This document shows positions 24,139-31,946 of a DNA stretch of 54,381 bases, in pieces (within the stretch, counting starts at the first letter, position 1; every line of letters begins with the position of its first letter). Position numbers and translations under genes: made by a program. Origin of the DNA: Hungatella hathewayi WAL-18680 (GTDB taxonomy: Bacteria; Bacillota; Clostridia; Lachnospirales; Lachnospiraceae); NCBI RefSeq assembly GCF_000235505.1, contig NZ_JH379027.1, positions 1,994,148 to 2,048,528 on the forward strand, in the 5' to 3' direction. Under the pieces are notes generated by a model, which searched no databases, was not told the DNA's origin, and saw nothing but the letters and a program-made list of their open reading frames with translations.

Positions 24139-24664
24139 ATGAAAGGATATGTGCACATTTACTGTGGGGACGGAAAGGGAAAAACCACCGCCGCCATAGG
24201 TCTGGCCGTCCGGGCCGCAGGCCGTGGAAAAAAAGTGGTGATAGCCAGATTTTTAAAGACCGAGGACTCCGGCGAGGTGGAGGTGCTGCGCTCCATCCCC
24301 GGCATCACCGTTCTGCCCTGCGAGAAGACCTTCGGGTTTTATTTCCAGATGACGGAGGAACAGAAGCGGGAGGCCGCCCTCCTATTACGAAAGCCTCCTG
24401 GAGCGGGCCTGGTCCATGGCGGTGGAAACCCGCGCGGACATGATGATACTGGATGAAATCATGGCATCCTGCAGCTGCCATCTGGTGGAGGAAAAACGGC
24501 TGTCAGACTTGTTAGATTCACGACCGGAGCAGTTGGAACTTATCATGACAGGCCGGAATCCGTCGGAAGCATTGCAGGCCCGCGCCGACTACATTTCCGA
24601 GATAAAAAAGGTGAAACATCCCTTTGATAACGGGGTGGCGGCAAGAGAGGGAATTGAGTATTGA
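24139..24664 (+). pseudogene. cob(I)yrinic acid a,c-diamide adenosyltransferase (BtuR/CobO/CobP type), frameshifted
   Basis: The enzyme adenosylates corrinoids, making or salvaging coenzyme B12. The start carries the P-loop GDGKGKTTAAIGLAVRAAGRGKK. The first frame runs to about residue 80 (EAALL) and would then read nonsense to 24456. The second frame continues the family sequence at YYESLLERAWSMAVETRADM, MILDEIMASC and TGRNPSEAL to 24664. The junction is at about 24379-24383 (CTCCTAT), where one extra C would explain the shift. ATG 24139 has AAGGAG upstream. It is either a recent inactivation or a sequencing/assembly error; programmed frameshifting is unlikely because no slippery heptamer is evident. 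Confidence 0.85.
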
Positions 24665-24672
24665 GAAAACCC

Positions 24673-24701
24673 TTGATTTTCCCACCGGTTTTTGTTAAAG
24701 T
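24673..24701 (+). promoter_or_regulatory. promoter of the DUF1292 gene
   Basis: TTGATT at 24673-24678, 17 bases, TAAAGT at 24696-24701; start predicted near 24708. Confidence 0.5.
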
Positions 24702-24735
24702 GGAACCAGGCAGGTACGAGCTGCCGGAGTAAACG

Positions 24736-25101
24736 ATGAATGAAGAAAAGAGAGGTACCGACATGGGACATAGCGAAGATTGTAATTGCGGATGCAATGA
24801 AGATGGACAGGAAGAGATGACAGTAACCCTGACACTGGAGGATGACACCGAGGTAGAGTGCGTCGTGCTGACCATCTTTACGGCAGGCGAGAGGGATTAC
24901 ATCGCATTACTTCCGATAGAGGGAGAAGAGGCGGATGAGGGAGAAGTGTATCTGTACCGTTATTCCGAATCTGAGGATGGACAGCCGAACCTTGAGAATA
25001 TTGAAGATGACGACGAGTACGAAATCGTAGCCGACGCCTTCGATGAACTGCTGGACAGCCAGGAGTATGACGAGCTGGTAGGCGAGGACGAGGTAGAGTA
25101 A
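24736..25101 (+). CDS. DUF1292 family acidic protein
   Basis: 121 residues, strongly acidic, with the DUF1292 pattern: MTVTLTLEDDTEVECVVLTIF, YIALLPIE, VYLYRYSE and a C-terminal EIVADAFDELLDS. DUF1292 proteins are short, soluble and widespread in Firmicutes, often near ruvX and alaS-region genes, with no established biochemical role. Two starts are plausible: ATG 24736 (GGAG six bases upstream) and ATG 24763, which begins with a Cys-containing segment (DCNCGC) that could bind metal. A strong terminator follows. Monocistronic by its own promoter. Confidence 0.85.
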   Translation: MNEEKRGTDMGHSEDCNCGCNEDGQEEMTVTLTLEDDTEVECVVLTIFTAGERDYIALLPIEGEEADEGEVYLYRYSESEDGQPNLENIEDDDEYEIVADAFDELLDSQEYDELVGEDEVE

Positions 25102-25141
25102 GAGCACACGGGAGCGGATATCAGTCAGCATAACAAAACAG

Positions 25142-25181
25142 GGCCGCCGGGCGGAAGAACCACCCGGCGGCCAGATTTTTT
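25142..25181. terminator. intrinsic terminator between convergent DUF1292 and ychF genes
   Basis: A perfect GC-rich 10-bp stem (25142-25151 with 25163-25172), 11-base loop, followed by a T run on the plus strand. Confidence 0.88.
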
Positions 25182-25195
25182 AGCAGCAAATCCAA

Positions 25196-26293
25196 TTATA
25201 CATTAAACCGGAACAGAATCACGTCGCCGTCTTTTACCACATAATCCTTGCCTTCCAGACGAACCAGCCCCTTTTCCTTGGCGGCCGGGTAAGTCTTGCA
25301 GTCCAGCAGGTCCTGGTAATTCACAACCTCGGCCCGGATAAACCCGCGCTCGAAGTCGGTATGAATCTTTCCGGCGGCCTGAGGCGCTTTGGTGCCCACC
25401 TTGATGGTCCAGGCTCTGGTCTCGTCCTCCCCGGAGGTCAGATAGCTGATAAGGCCCAGCAGCTCATAGCTGGCGGCAATCAGTTTTTCCAGGCCGGATT
25501 CCTTGAGACCCAGCTCTTCCAGGAACATCTTTTTCTCATCTTCCTCCAGCTCGGCAATCTCCTGCTCAATCTGGGCGCAGATGACAAACACCTGGGAGGC
25601 GTTCTCCTCAGCGAATTTGCGGACTTCTTGCACGTATGGATTATTCTCTCCATCGTCGGCCAGATCGTCCTCGCTGACATTAGCGGCAAAGATAACCGGC
25701 TTCCAGGTCAGCAGATTCAGGCTGTTGATAAATGCAATTGCATCCTCGTCGTCGCTTTCAAAACTGCGGGCCAGTTTCCCGTCCTCCAAATGAGCCTTCA
25801 TGTCCTTTAAGACAACCAGCTCTTTGGCGAGAGACTTGTCATTGTTGGCGGCCTTGGCCGTCTTGGCAATTCTTCTATCCAGAATCTCGATGTCGGAGAA
25901 TATCAGCTCCAGATCGATGGTCTCGATGTCGCGCAGCGGGTCCACACTGCCATCCACGTGAATCACATTGGCATCCTCGAAACAGCGGACCACATGGACG
26001 ATGGCGTCCACCTCGCGGATATTGGATAAAAACTGGTTGCCCAGGCCCTCGCCCTTGGAGGCACCCTTGACCAGACCGGCGATGTCCACGAACTCAATCA
26101 CAGCCGGGGTTACTTTCTTTGAGTGATACAAATCTCCCAGAAGTTTCAGACGCTCGTCCGGTACCGGAACCACGCCCACGTTGGGGTCGATGGTGCAGAA
26201 CGGATAGTTGGCGGATTCCGCGCCAGCCTTTGTCAGGGAGTTGAATAACGTACTTTTGCCTACATTTGGCAGACCAACAATACCTAATTTCAT
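25196..26293 (-). CDS. ychF: redox-regulated ATPase YchF (Obg family)
   Basis: A 365-residue P-loop protein of the Obg/YchF family that prefers ATP over GTP and associates with ribosomes. G1 is [12 protein letters not shown], the switch region has [13 protein letters not shown], and G3 is DIAGLV. A coiled-coil helical insertion (about 130-200) and a C-terminal TGS domain (about 280-365, containing [10 protein letters not shown] and [15 protein letters not shown]) complete the normal layout. ATG 26293 follows GGAAGG. Universally conserved; nothing unusual. Confidence 0.97.
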   Translation of the reverse strand: MKLGIVGLPNVGKSTLFNSLTKAGAESANYPFCTIDPNVGVVPVPDERLKLLGDLYHSKKVTPAVIEFVDIAGLVKGASKGEGLGNQFLSNIREVDAIVHVVRCFEDANVIHVDGSVDPLRDIETIDLELIFSDIEILDRRIAKTAKAANNDKSLAKELVVLKDMKAHLEDGKLARSFESDDEDAIAFINSLNLLTWKPVIFAANVSEDDLADDGENNPYVQEVRKFAEENASQVFVICAQIEQEIAELEEDEKKMFLEELGLKESGLEKLIAASYELLGLISYLTSGEDETRAWTIKVGTKAPQAAGKIHTDFERGFIRAEVVNYQDLLDCKTYPAAKEKGLVRLEGKDYVVKDGDVILFRFNV

Positions 26294-26444
26294 AACAGAT
26301 TACCTTCCTATATTATCTGAATCTATCGGAATAACTAAATAAGCATATCATAAAACCCATGTAAAGAAAAGACTAAATATGGATGATGGGGCGAAAATTC
26401 GACAAAATTGTCAATCTTTGTAAAAATTTGTCGTGCGAAATTCG

Positions 26445-26473
26445 TTGCATTTTCGACCTTTTGGCGTTAAAAT
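26445..26473 (+). promoter_or_regulatory. lgt promoter
   Basis: TTGCAT at 26445-26450, 17 bases, TAAAAT at 26468-26473. Start near 26480 supports ATG 26502 and excludes the longer reading frame from 26433. Confidence 0.65.
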
Positions 26474-26501
26474 GGAGAAAACCTTGAAAGGAGCATACAT
26501 A

Positions 26502-27377
26502 ATGATTACAGCAGCAGATATTAGTTTCGTGCATTTGGGTATCAGGATTGAACATCTACGGAACAGTATCTCAGTCTTCGGATTCCCAATCACCTTTTAC
26601 GGGATGATTATTGGTTTGGGTATGTTAGCTGGTATCTGGGTTGCGCAGTCAGATGCCAAAAGAAGGGGGCAGAATCCCGAAGATTACTTAGATTTCGCAT
26701 TATATGCAATTATATTCTCAATTATAGGAGCAAGACTTTATTACGTCGCTTTTGCATGGGACAACTATAAAGGCGACCTCCTCCAAATCCTGAATCTGCG
26801 AGCCGGCGGGCTGGCCATCTACGGCGGTGTGATAGCAGCGGTCATCACTCTGATAGTGTACACCAGAGTGAAAAAACTGTCATTTTTTACCATGGCAGAC
26901 AGTGGCTGTCTGGGCCTTGTCACAGGACAGATTATCGGGCGTTGGGGGAACTTCTTTAATTGCGAAGCTTTCGGAGGTTATACTGATAGCCTTCTGGCTA
27001 TGAGGCTCAAGCGGTCCCTGGTAAATGAAAGTATGATTTCCAGTGACCTGATCAATCATCTGATTGTGGAAAACGGCATCGAGTATATACAGGTTCATCC
27101 CACATTTCTATATGAATCCGTTTGGAATCTGGGAGTCCTTGCCTTTATGCTCTGGTACCGCCACCGCAAGAAATTTGAGGGAGAAATGATGTTGATTTAT
27201 CTGTTTGGCTACGGCCTTGGCAGAGTATGGATTGAGGGCCTTCGCACAGACCAGCTGATTTTCTTCAACACAGGTGTACCGGTATCTCAGGCGTTATCGT
27301 TAATTTTAGTCCTGGTATCGGGGGCGATACTGTTATGGAACCACAGAAAAATTAAACGGAGTACTAAAGGAGATTAG
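26502..27377 (+). CDS. lgt: prolipoprotein diacylglyceryl transferase
   Basis: An integral membrane enzyme of about 291 residues that attaches diacylglycerol from phosphatidylglycerol to the lipobox cysteine of prelipoproteins. The Lgt signature GRWGNFFNCEAFGG lies in the middle of the protein, and HPTFLYES and the C-terminal GRVWIEGLRTDQL are present. About seven hydrophobic segments. ATG 26502 is 9 bases after AAAGGAG and downstream of a promoter, so I prefer it to the in-frame ATG at 26433. The lipoprotein MetQ in this window would be a substrate. It is followed within 5 bases by a Spo0E-like gene. Confidence 0.95.
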   Translation: MITAADISFVHLGIRIEHLRNSISVFGFPITFYGMIIGLGMLAGIWVAQSDAKRRGQNPEDYLDFALYAIIFSIIGARLYYVAFAWDNYKGDLLQILNLRAGGLAIYGGVIAAVITLIVYTRVKKLSFFTMADSGCLGLVTGQIIGRWGNFFNCEAFGGYTDSLLAMRLKRSLVNESMISSDLINHLIVENGIEYIQVHPTFLYESVWNLGVLAFMLWYRHRKKFEGEMMLIYLFGYGLGRVWIEGLRTDQLIFFNTGVPVSQALSLILVLVSGAILLWNHRKIKRSTKGD

Positions 27378-27382
27378 CACAT

Positions 27383-27547
27383 ATGAGTGCGAGAGAAGAA
27401 ATGAAAAAAGACCTGATCGATAAGATTGAGAAGGCGAGACAGGCGCTGAACCGGAGTATCGATGAGGGAGAGGAGTACGAATTAATTTATGAGAACAGCG
27501 TAAAGCTGGACAGTTTGATTGAACGATATATAGTGGCAGATTTTTAA
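27383..27547 (+). CDS. Spo0E-like sporulation-regulating phosphatase, 54 residues
   Basis: A small protein with the Spo0E family pattern: a first helix (IEKARQALNRSI), a short turn, and a second helix with the signature SVKLDSLIERYI (family consensus S..LD.LI..Y). Spo0E proteins dephosphorylate Spo0A~P and so delay sporulation. AAAGGAG precedes ATG by about 10 bases; the gene is only 5 bases after lgt and is followed by a terminator, so it is cotranscribed with lgt. It lies just before the dcw and spoIIGA-sigE region that Spo0A controls. Whether it acts on Spo0A here is inference from family. Confidence 0.82.
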   Translation: MSAREEMKKDLIDKIEKARQALNRSIDEGEEYELIYENSVKLDSLIERYIVADF

Positions 27548-27564
27548 AAGAATCCATATCTAGC

Positions 27565-27601
27565 GGCAGCTGCAGAAACCTTTGCAGCTGCCCTATTTTT
27601 T
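27565..27601 (+). terminator. intrinsic terminator after the lgt/Spo0E unit
   Basis: 10-bp perfect stem GGCAGCTGCA (27565-27574) with 27583-27592, 8-base loop and a run of seven Ts. Confidence 0.9.
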
Positions 27602-27613
27602 TGCAATTTTTTC

Positions 27614-27642
27614 TTGCTTTTTTCTTACATTTATACTAGAAT
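27614..27642 (+). promoter_or_regulatory. dcw operon promoter (Pmra)
   Basis: TTGCTT at 27614-27619, 17 bases, TAGAAT at 27637-27642. Start near 27649, directly before the MraZ boxes. Confidence 0.65.
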
Positions 27643-27650
27643 TAGGATAC

Positions 27651-27690
27651 AAGTGGTACAAAGTGGTGCAAAGTGGTAGAAAATGGTGAT
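27651..27690 (+). promoter_or_regulatory. four direct-repeat MraZ-type boxes (operator)
   Basis: Four tandem 10-bp units: AAGTGGTACA, AAGTGGTGCA, AAGTGGTAGA, AAATGGTGAT. GTGG-type repeats at 10-bp spacing upstream of mraZ are the known binding sites of the MraZ repressor in bacteria, so autoregulation of the dcw operon is likely. Confidence 0.8.
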
Positions 27691-27760
27691 AGAGGGATGA
27701 ATTGGTGGTGGTTGTGGTGAAGAGCCAAAACAGCCGCCTAAAGTGAAGCAGGTGATTTCG

Positions 27761-28186
27761 ATGTTCATGGGAGAGTACAACCATACAGTGGATGCAAAAG
27801 GACGTCTCATCGTTCCTTCCAAATTCCGGGAGCAGCTGGGCGATGAATTCGTTGTGACGAAGGGCCTGGATGGCTGCCTTTTCGTGTATGAGAACACCGA
27901 ATGGAAATCCCTGGAAGAAAAGCTTCACGCATTACCACTCACCAACACCAACGCCAGAAAGTTCTCCAGGTTTTTCCTGGCAGGAGCGACCACCTGTGAA
28001 GTGGACAAGCAGGGAAGGATTTTACTTCCTGCCATCCTGCGCGAGTTTGCCAACATTGAGAAAGACGCGGTGCTGGTGGGTGTGGGAAGCAGGATAGAAA
28101 TCTGGAGTAAAGAATCCTGGATGACCGCCAACGTTTACGATGACATGGAAGAGATTGCAGAGAACATGGAAGGTCTGGGTATATGA
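27761..28186 (+). CDS. mraZ: transcriptional regulator MraZ
   Basis: A 141-residue DNA-binding protein with two SpoVT-AbrB/MraZ half-domains. The first is [24 protein letters not shown]; the second is [22 protein letters not shown]. Both contain the D.KGR(I/L).(L/I)P element. It forms ring-shaped oligomers that bind GTGG repeats upstream of its own operon; four such boxes are present. ATG 27761 is the typical family start, with AGGTGAT upstream; the frame is open back to 27743. It overlaps rsmH by four bases. Confidence 0.95.
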   Translation: MFMGEYNHTVDAKGRLIVPSKFREQLGDEFVVTKGLDGCLFVYENTEWKSLEEKLHALPLTNTNARKFSRFFLAGATTCEVDKQGRILLPAILREFANIEKDAVLVGVGSRIEIWSKESWMTANVYDDMEEIAENMEGLGI

Positions 28187-29118
28187 TGTTTGAACACAAA
28201 TCCGTACTTTTAGAGGAAACCATAGAGAGCCTGAATATTAAGCCGGACGGCATTTATGTGGACGGCACCCTCGGCGGGGGCGGACATGCCCTGGAGGTGT
28301 GTAAAAGGCTGGGAGAGCACGGAAAGATGATTGGGATTGACCAGGATGCGGATGCCATCGCGGCAGCCACAGAGCGGTTGATAGGATATAAGGATAAGGT
28401 AATCATAGTGAGGAGCAACTATGAGAACATCAGGACGGTATTACAGGATTTAGGGATAAGGAAAGTAGACGGTATCTACCTGGATCTGGGTGTGTCCTCC
28501 TATCAGCTTGATACGGCTGACAGGGGATTCACCTACCGGGAAGATGCACCGCTGGACATGAGGATGGACCAGCGGAAGGAGGAGACGGCTGCGGATATTG
28601 TGAACACGTACAGTGAGTTTGACCTGTACCGGATTATCCGCGACTATGGAGAAGACAAATTTGCGAAGAATATCGCCAAACATATCGTAAAAGCGAGAGA
28701 GGAACATCCCATCGAGACCACCGGGCAGCTGATTGAGATTATCAAGGCAGCGATTCCCATGAAGGTGCGGGCCGTGGGAGGCCATCCCGCCAAGAAGACA
28801 TTTCAGGCTATCAGGATTGAGCTGAATCATGAGCTGGAGGTGTTAAACAACTCCATCGACACCATGATTGAACTGTTAAACCCCGGTGGAAGGCTCAGCA
28901 TTATCACCTTTCATTCCTTAGAAGACAGGATAGTCAAGACAAGATTTCGAAACAACGAAAACCCATGTACCTGCCCGCCGGATTTTCCGGTATGCGTATG
29001 CGGCAAGGAGAGCAGGGGCAGGGTGGTCACGAGAAAACCCATTGTTCCCAGCGGGGAAGAGATGGAGGAGAACAAGCGCTCGAAGAGTTCCAAGCTTCGG
29101 GTGTTTGAGCGTATATAA
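28183..29118 (+). CDS. rsmH: 16S rRNA (cytosine1402-N4)-methyltransferase
   Basis: A 311-residue SAM-dependent methyltransferase modifying C1402 in the 30S decoding centre. SAM-binding [10 protein letters not shown] lies near residue 27, [12 protein letters not shown] and DAPLDMRMD are present, and the C-terminal part has the family SFHSLEDR.VK block and a four-cysteine segment ([13 protein letters not shown]). Second gene of the dcw operon, starting in the mraZ stop (ATGATG). Confidence 0.97.
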   Translation: MMFEHKSVLLEETIESLNIKPDGIYVDGTLGGGGHALEVCKRLGEHGKMIGIDQDADAIAAATERLIGYKDKVIIVRSNYENIRTVLQDLGIRKVDGIYLDLGVSSYQLDTADRGFTYREDAPLDMRMDQRKEETAADIVNTYSEFDLYRIIRDYGEDKFAKNIAKHIVKAREEHPIETTGQLIEIIKAAIPMKVRAVGGHPAKKTFQAIRIELNHELEVLNNSIDTMIELLNPGGRLSIITFHSLEDRIVKTRFRNNENPCTCPPDFPVCVCGKESRGRVVTRKPIVPSGEEMEENKRSKSSKLRVFERI

Positions 29119-29169
29119 CTGTGAGGGGGACCAAACAGTTATAGAAGGAAGCGAGAGGGGAGGAAGAGT

Positions 29170-29676
29170 ATGGCTGCAAATCGACCTGTGACGAGACCGT
29201 CCAACGTTCGGAGACCGAGCGCCCACGGACAGGCCTATGTAGAGGGAAATACCGCACGTAAGCTGGCACCAGCTGAAATGCCGGTAAGACACACACAAAA
29301 GAGACAACAGCAAAAAGTCGGTTACACAGTCAGAAGAAACAAAGAGAAGGCATTACAGATGGACCTTCCCTACCTGATTGGTCTTGTTATCGCTGCATGC
29401 TGTGCTCTGTATCTGTGTGTGAATTACCTGCATCTCCAGTCTTCCATTACTGCGAAAATCAACAATATTGAGAAGCTGGAACAGCAGGTGGAGTCTGTCA
29501 AGTCTGAAAATGACGCGCTGGCGATCAGAATTAATACTTACGTGGACCTGGATTATGTATACAAGGTAGCTACGGAGGAGCTGGGGATGGTTTATGCCAA
29601 CAAGAACCAGGTGCTTCTGTACGATAAGACGGAAAGTGAGTATATAAGACAGTATGAAGACATCCCACAACACTAA
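29170..29676 (+). CDS. ftsL: cell-division protein FtsL (DivIC/FtsL-type)
   Basis: 168 residues: a long basic, disordered cytoplasmic part (1-65), a single membrane segment at about 68-88, and an extracellular coiled coil (about 90-125) ending in the LGMVYA element typical of FtsL/DivIC septum-formation proteins. Its place between rsmH and the PBP gene in the dcw cluster is the standard position for ftsL. It would form the FtsQLB-type complex with the FtsQ encoded at 38706. It overlaps the PBP gene by 23 bases. Confidence 0.85.
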   Translation: MAANRPVTRPSNVRRPSAHGQAYVEGNTARKLAPAEMPVRHTQKRQQQKVGYTVRRNKEKALQMDLPYLIGLVIAACCALYLCVNYLHLQSSITAKINNIEKLEQQVESVKSENDALAIRINTYVDLDYVYKVATEELGMVYANKNQVLLYDKTESEYIRQYEDIPQH

Positions 29677-31888
29677 TCATACAAAAAAAACAACAAACAA
29701 AAAAAATAAGCAGAACGATATAGAGAACTTGAGAAAACCTTTTCAAAAATACATGCAGGAAAAGCTGGCAGTTACGGTAATCGTAATCATGCTGGCTTTG
29801 TTTGCTTTGGTTATCGTGCTGTACAATCTGGTGAATGACAAGAATGAGGAGTACACCAAGGTGGTGTTATCCCAGCATTCCTCCTACGACAGCCGGACCC
29901 TGCCTTACCGCCGGGGAGACATCACCGACAGGAACGGCACCTATCTGGCCACCAGCGAGAAGGTCTACAATTTGATTATCGACCCGGGGCAGATCTATGA
30001 AAATGGCGGTGAAGTCCACTACTTAGCGCCCACGGTGGACGCCCTGGTCCAGTGCTTCGGCTATGACAGGGCGGAGCTTTTGGCGGCCATCGAGGAGAAG
30101 AAGGACACCCGGTATCTGCGCTACGAGCGGAGACTGAGTTACGAGAAGAAAGAAGAATTTGAGACGCTGAAAAAAACGACCAATGACGCCTACAAAGAAG
30201 CCGGTATGGAGGAGCGGGTGTACGGAGTCTGGTTTGAGGACGAGTACAAGCGGCTCTACCCCTATTCCGCCCTGGCCTGCAGCCTGATCGGATTTTCAGG
30301 AAGCGACAGCGGGGAGGGAACCGGCGGGATTGAGCAGTTTTACAACAGCACCCTGATTGGAACCAACGGCAGGGAGTACGGTTATCTGAACGACGATTCC
30401 AATATGGAGACAGTCATCAAATCGGCCTCCAACGGCAACACCGTGGTGTCCACCATCGACGTGAACATCCAGAACATGGTGGAGAAGCAGATTGACGCCT
30501 TCCAGCAGGAGACCGGCAGCAAGCAGATGGGCGTGATAGTCATGGACCCGCGAAACGGCGAGATTCTGGCTATGGCCACCGACAAGCGGTATGATTTGAA
30601 CAATCCGCGAGATTTATCCGGCTACTACACCCAGGAGGAGATCGAGGCCATGGACACCAACGCCCAGATGGAGGCGTGGAATCAGATGTGGCGGAACTTC
30701 TGTGTCAGCGATACCTACGAGCCGGGTTCCCCGTCCAAGGTGTTTACCGTGGCGGCAGGTCTTGAGGACGCGGTGATCAGCACGGGCAGCCACTTTTTCT
30801 GTGACGGCTTTGAGCACGTGGGGATTTATGATATCAAATGTACGGCTTACGCCAAAGGCGGCCACGGGGATTTGTCCCTGGATGAGTCCCTGATTGTGTC
30901 CTGCAACGATGCCATGATGCAGATTGCGGCGCTGGAGGGGAAGACGCGGTTCTTGAAATACATGGATATGTTCGGCTTTGGACAGAAGACGGGCATTGAT
31001 CTGCCGGGTGAGGCGGATGCGGCCACCCTGGTGTACACGGACAAGACCATGGGACCGGCGGAGCTGGCCACCAACTCCTTCGGGCAGGGCGCCAACTGTA
31101 CCATGGTTCAGCTGGCGGCGGCATTTTCCTCGGTTATCAACGGCGGTTCCTACTACGAACCTCACGTGGCGAAGCAGATTCTCAACGAGCAGGGAGCCGT
31201 GGTGCGGAAACTGGACCCGGTGCTTGTGAGGGAGACCGTGTCGGAAAATACCAGCAAATTTATCCGGGATGCCCTGTGGCGGACCGTGGAGGAGGGAACC
31301 GGAAAAGCGGCCCAGGTGCCAGGTTACAAGGTGGGCGGAAAGACCGGTACCGCGGAGAAGATTCCCCGTGAATTAAAAAAATATGTGGTATCCTTCTGCG
31401 GGTTTGCCCCGGCGGACGACCCGAAGGTGCTGGTTTATGTGGTAATTGATGACCCGCAGGTGGAAGCTGTGAAGGTGAGCAGTGCGTTTGCCGGAAGAGT
31501 ATTTTCCAAAATTATGCAGGATATCCTTCCTTATATGAATATCTTTCCGGATGTTGAGCTGCCGGAGGATTCTGAGGAGCTTCAGGGAGAGACCCAGCCG
31601 GAGGGAATCACTGAGAATACCAATCAGCCGGAGGACGGCGAAACGGACGATGCAGGAGAGACAGAGCCGGAGACAAAGCGCTATGACACCGAGGAACTTG
31701 CGCCGGAGGGCGGCCTGGGACTTGACGGCACGCCGGTGCCAAGCACGGAGAGCGGCGGGGACGATGGCGGGGAGACGGTAAACGGACCGGCAGGACAGGA
31801 TGTGCCGGAAAGTACGTCCGCGGCCCCGCAGGAGACCGGCGGCCCCGGCTCCGAGACGACGCCTGCCCAAACTCAGGCTGGCAATTAG
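29654..31888 (+). CDS. class B penicillin-binding protein (FtsI/PBP2 type) with acidic C-terminal tail
   Basis: A 744-residue transpeptidase that crosslinks septal peptidoglycan. One membrane segment at about 37-58, a PBP dimerisation domain (about 80-260), and a transpeptidase domain. The motifs are Ser359-Pro-Ser-Lys362 (SxxK), SCN near 416, and KTG near 562. The sequence around the nucleophile (GSPSK) differs from the common GSTFK. The last about 120 residues are Glu/Thr/Gly/Pro-rich, low-complexity and without PASTA repeats, probably a disordered extracellular tail. The start at 29654 lacks a good ribosome site and may depend on coupling with ftsL. Followed by a second class B PBP; which one is the vegetative FtsI and which the sporulation SpoVD cannot be decided. 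Confidence 0.9.
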   Translation: MKTSHNTNHTKKTTNKKNKQNDIENLRKPFQKYMQEKLAVTVIVIMLALFALVIVLYNLVNDKNEEYTKVVLSQHSSYDSRTLPYRRGDITDRNGTYLATSEKVYNLIIDPGQIYENGGEVHYLAPTVDALVQCFGYDRAELLAAIEEKKDTRYLRYERRLSYEKKEEFETLKKTTNDAYKEAGMEERVYGVWFEDEYKRLYPYSALACSLIGFSGSDSGEGTGGIEQFYNSTLIGTNGREYGYLNDDSNMETVIKSASNGNTVVSTIDVNIQNMVEKQIDAFQQETGSKQMGVIVMDPRNGEILAMATDKRYDLNNPRDLSGYYTQEEIEAMDTNAQMEAWNQMWRNFCVSDTYEPGSPSKVFTVAAGLEDAVISTGSHFFCDGFEHVGIYDIKCTAYAKGGHGDLSLDESLIVSCNDAMMQIAALEGKTRFLKYMDMFGFGQKTGIDLPGEADAATLVYTDKTMGPAELATNSFGQGANCTMVQLAAAFSSVINGGSYYEPHVAKQILNEQGAVVRKLDPVLVRETVSENTSKFIRDALWRTVEEGTGKAAQVPGYKVGGKTGTAEKIPRELKKYVVSFCGFAPADDPKVLVYVVIDDPQVEAVKVSSAFAGRVFSKIMQDILPYMNIFPDVELPEDSEELQGETQPEGITENTNQPEDGETDDAGETEPETKRYDTEELAPEGGLGLDGTPVPSTESGGDDGGETVNGPAGQDVPESTSAAPQETGGPGSETTPAQTQAGN

Positions 31889-31946
31889 ACATAAATTTGC
31901 CAAACCTTCATATATTATAACAATGACTGATTGATGGGATAACGAT

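Noticed and set aside
24139-24664. Programmed ribosomal frameshifting in the adenosyltransferase gene
   Set aside because: No slippery sequence with stimulatory stem is visible at the junction. An inserted base explains it more simply.
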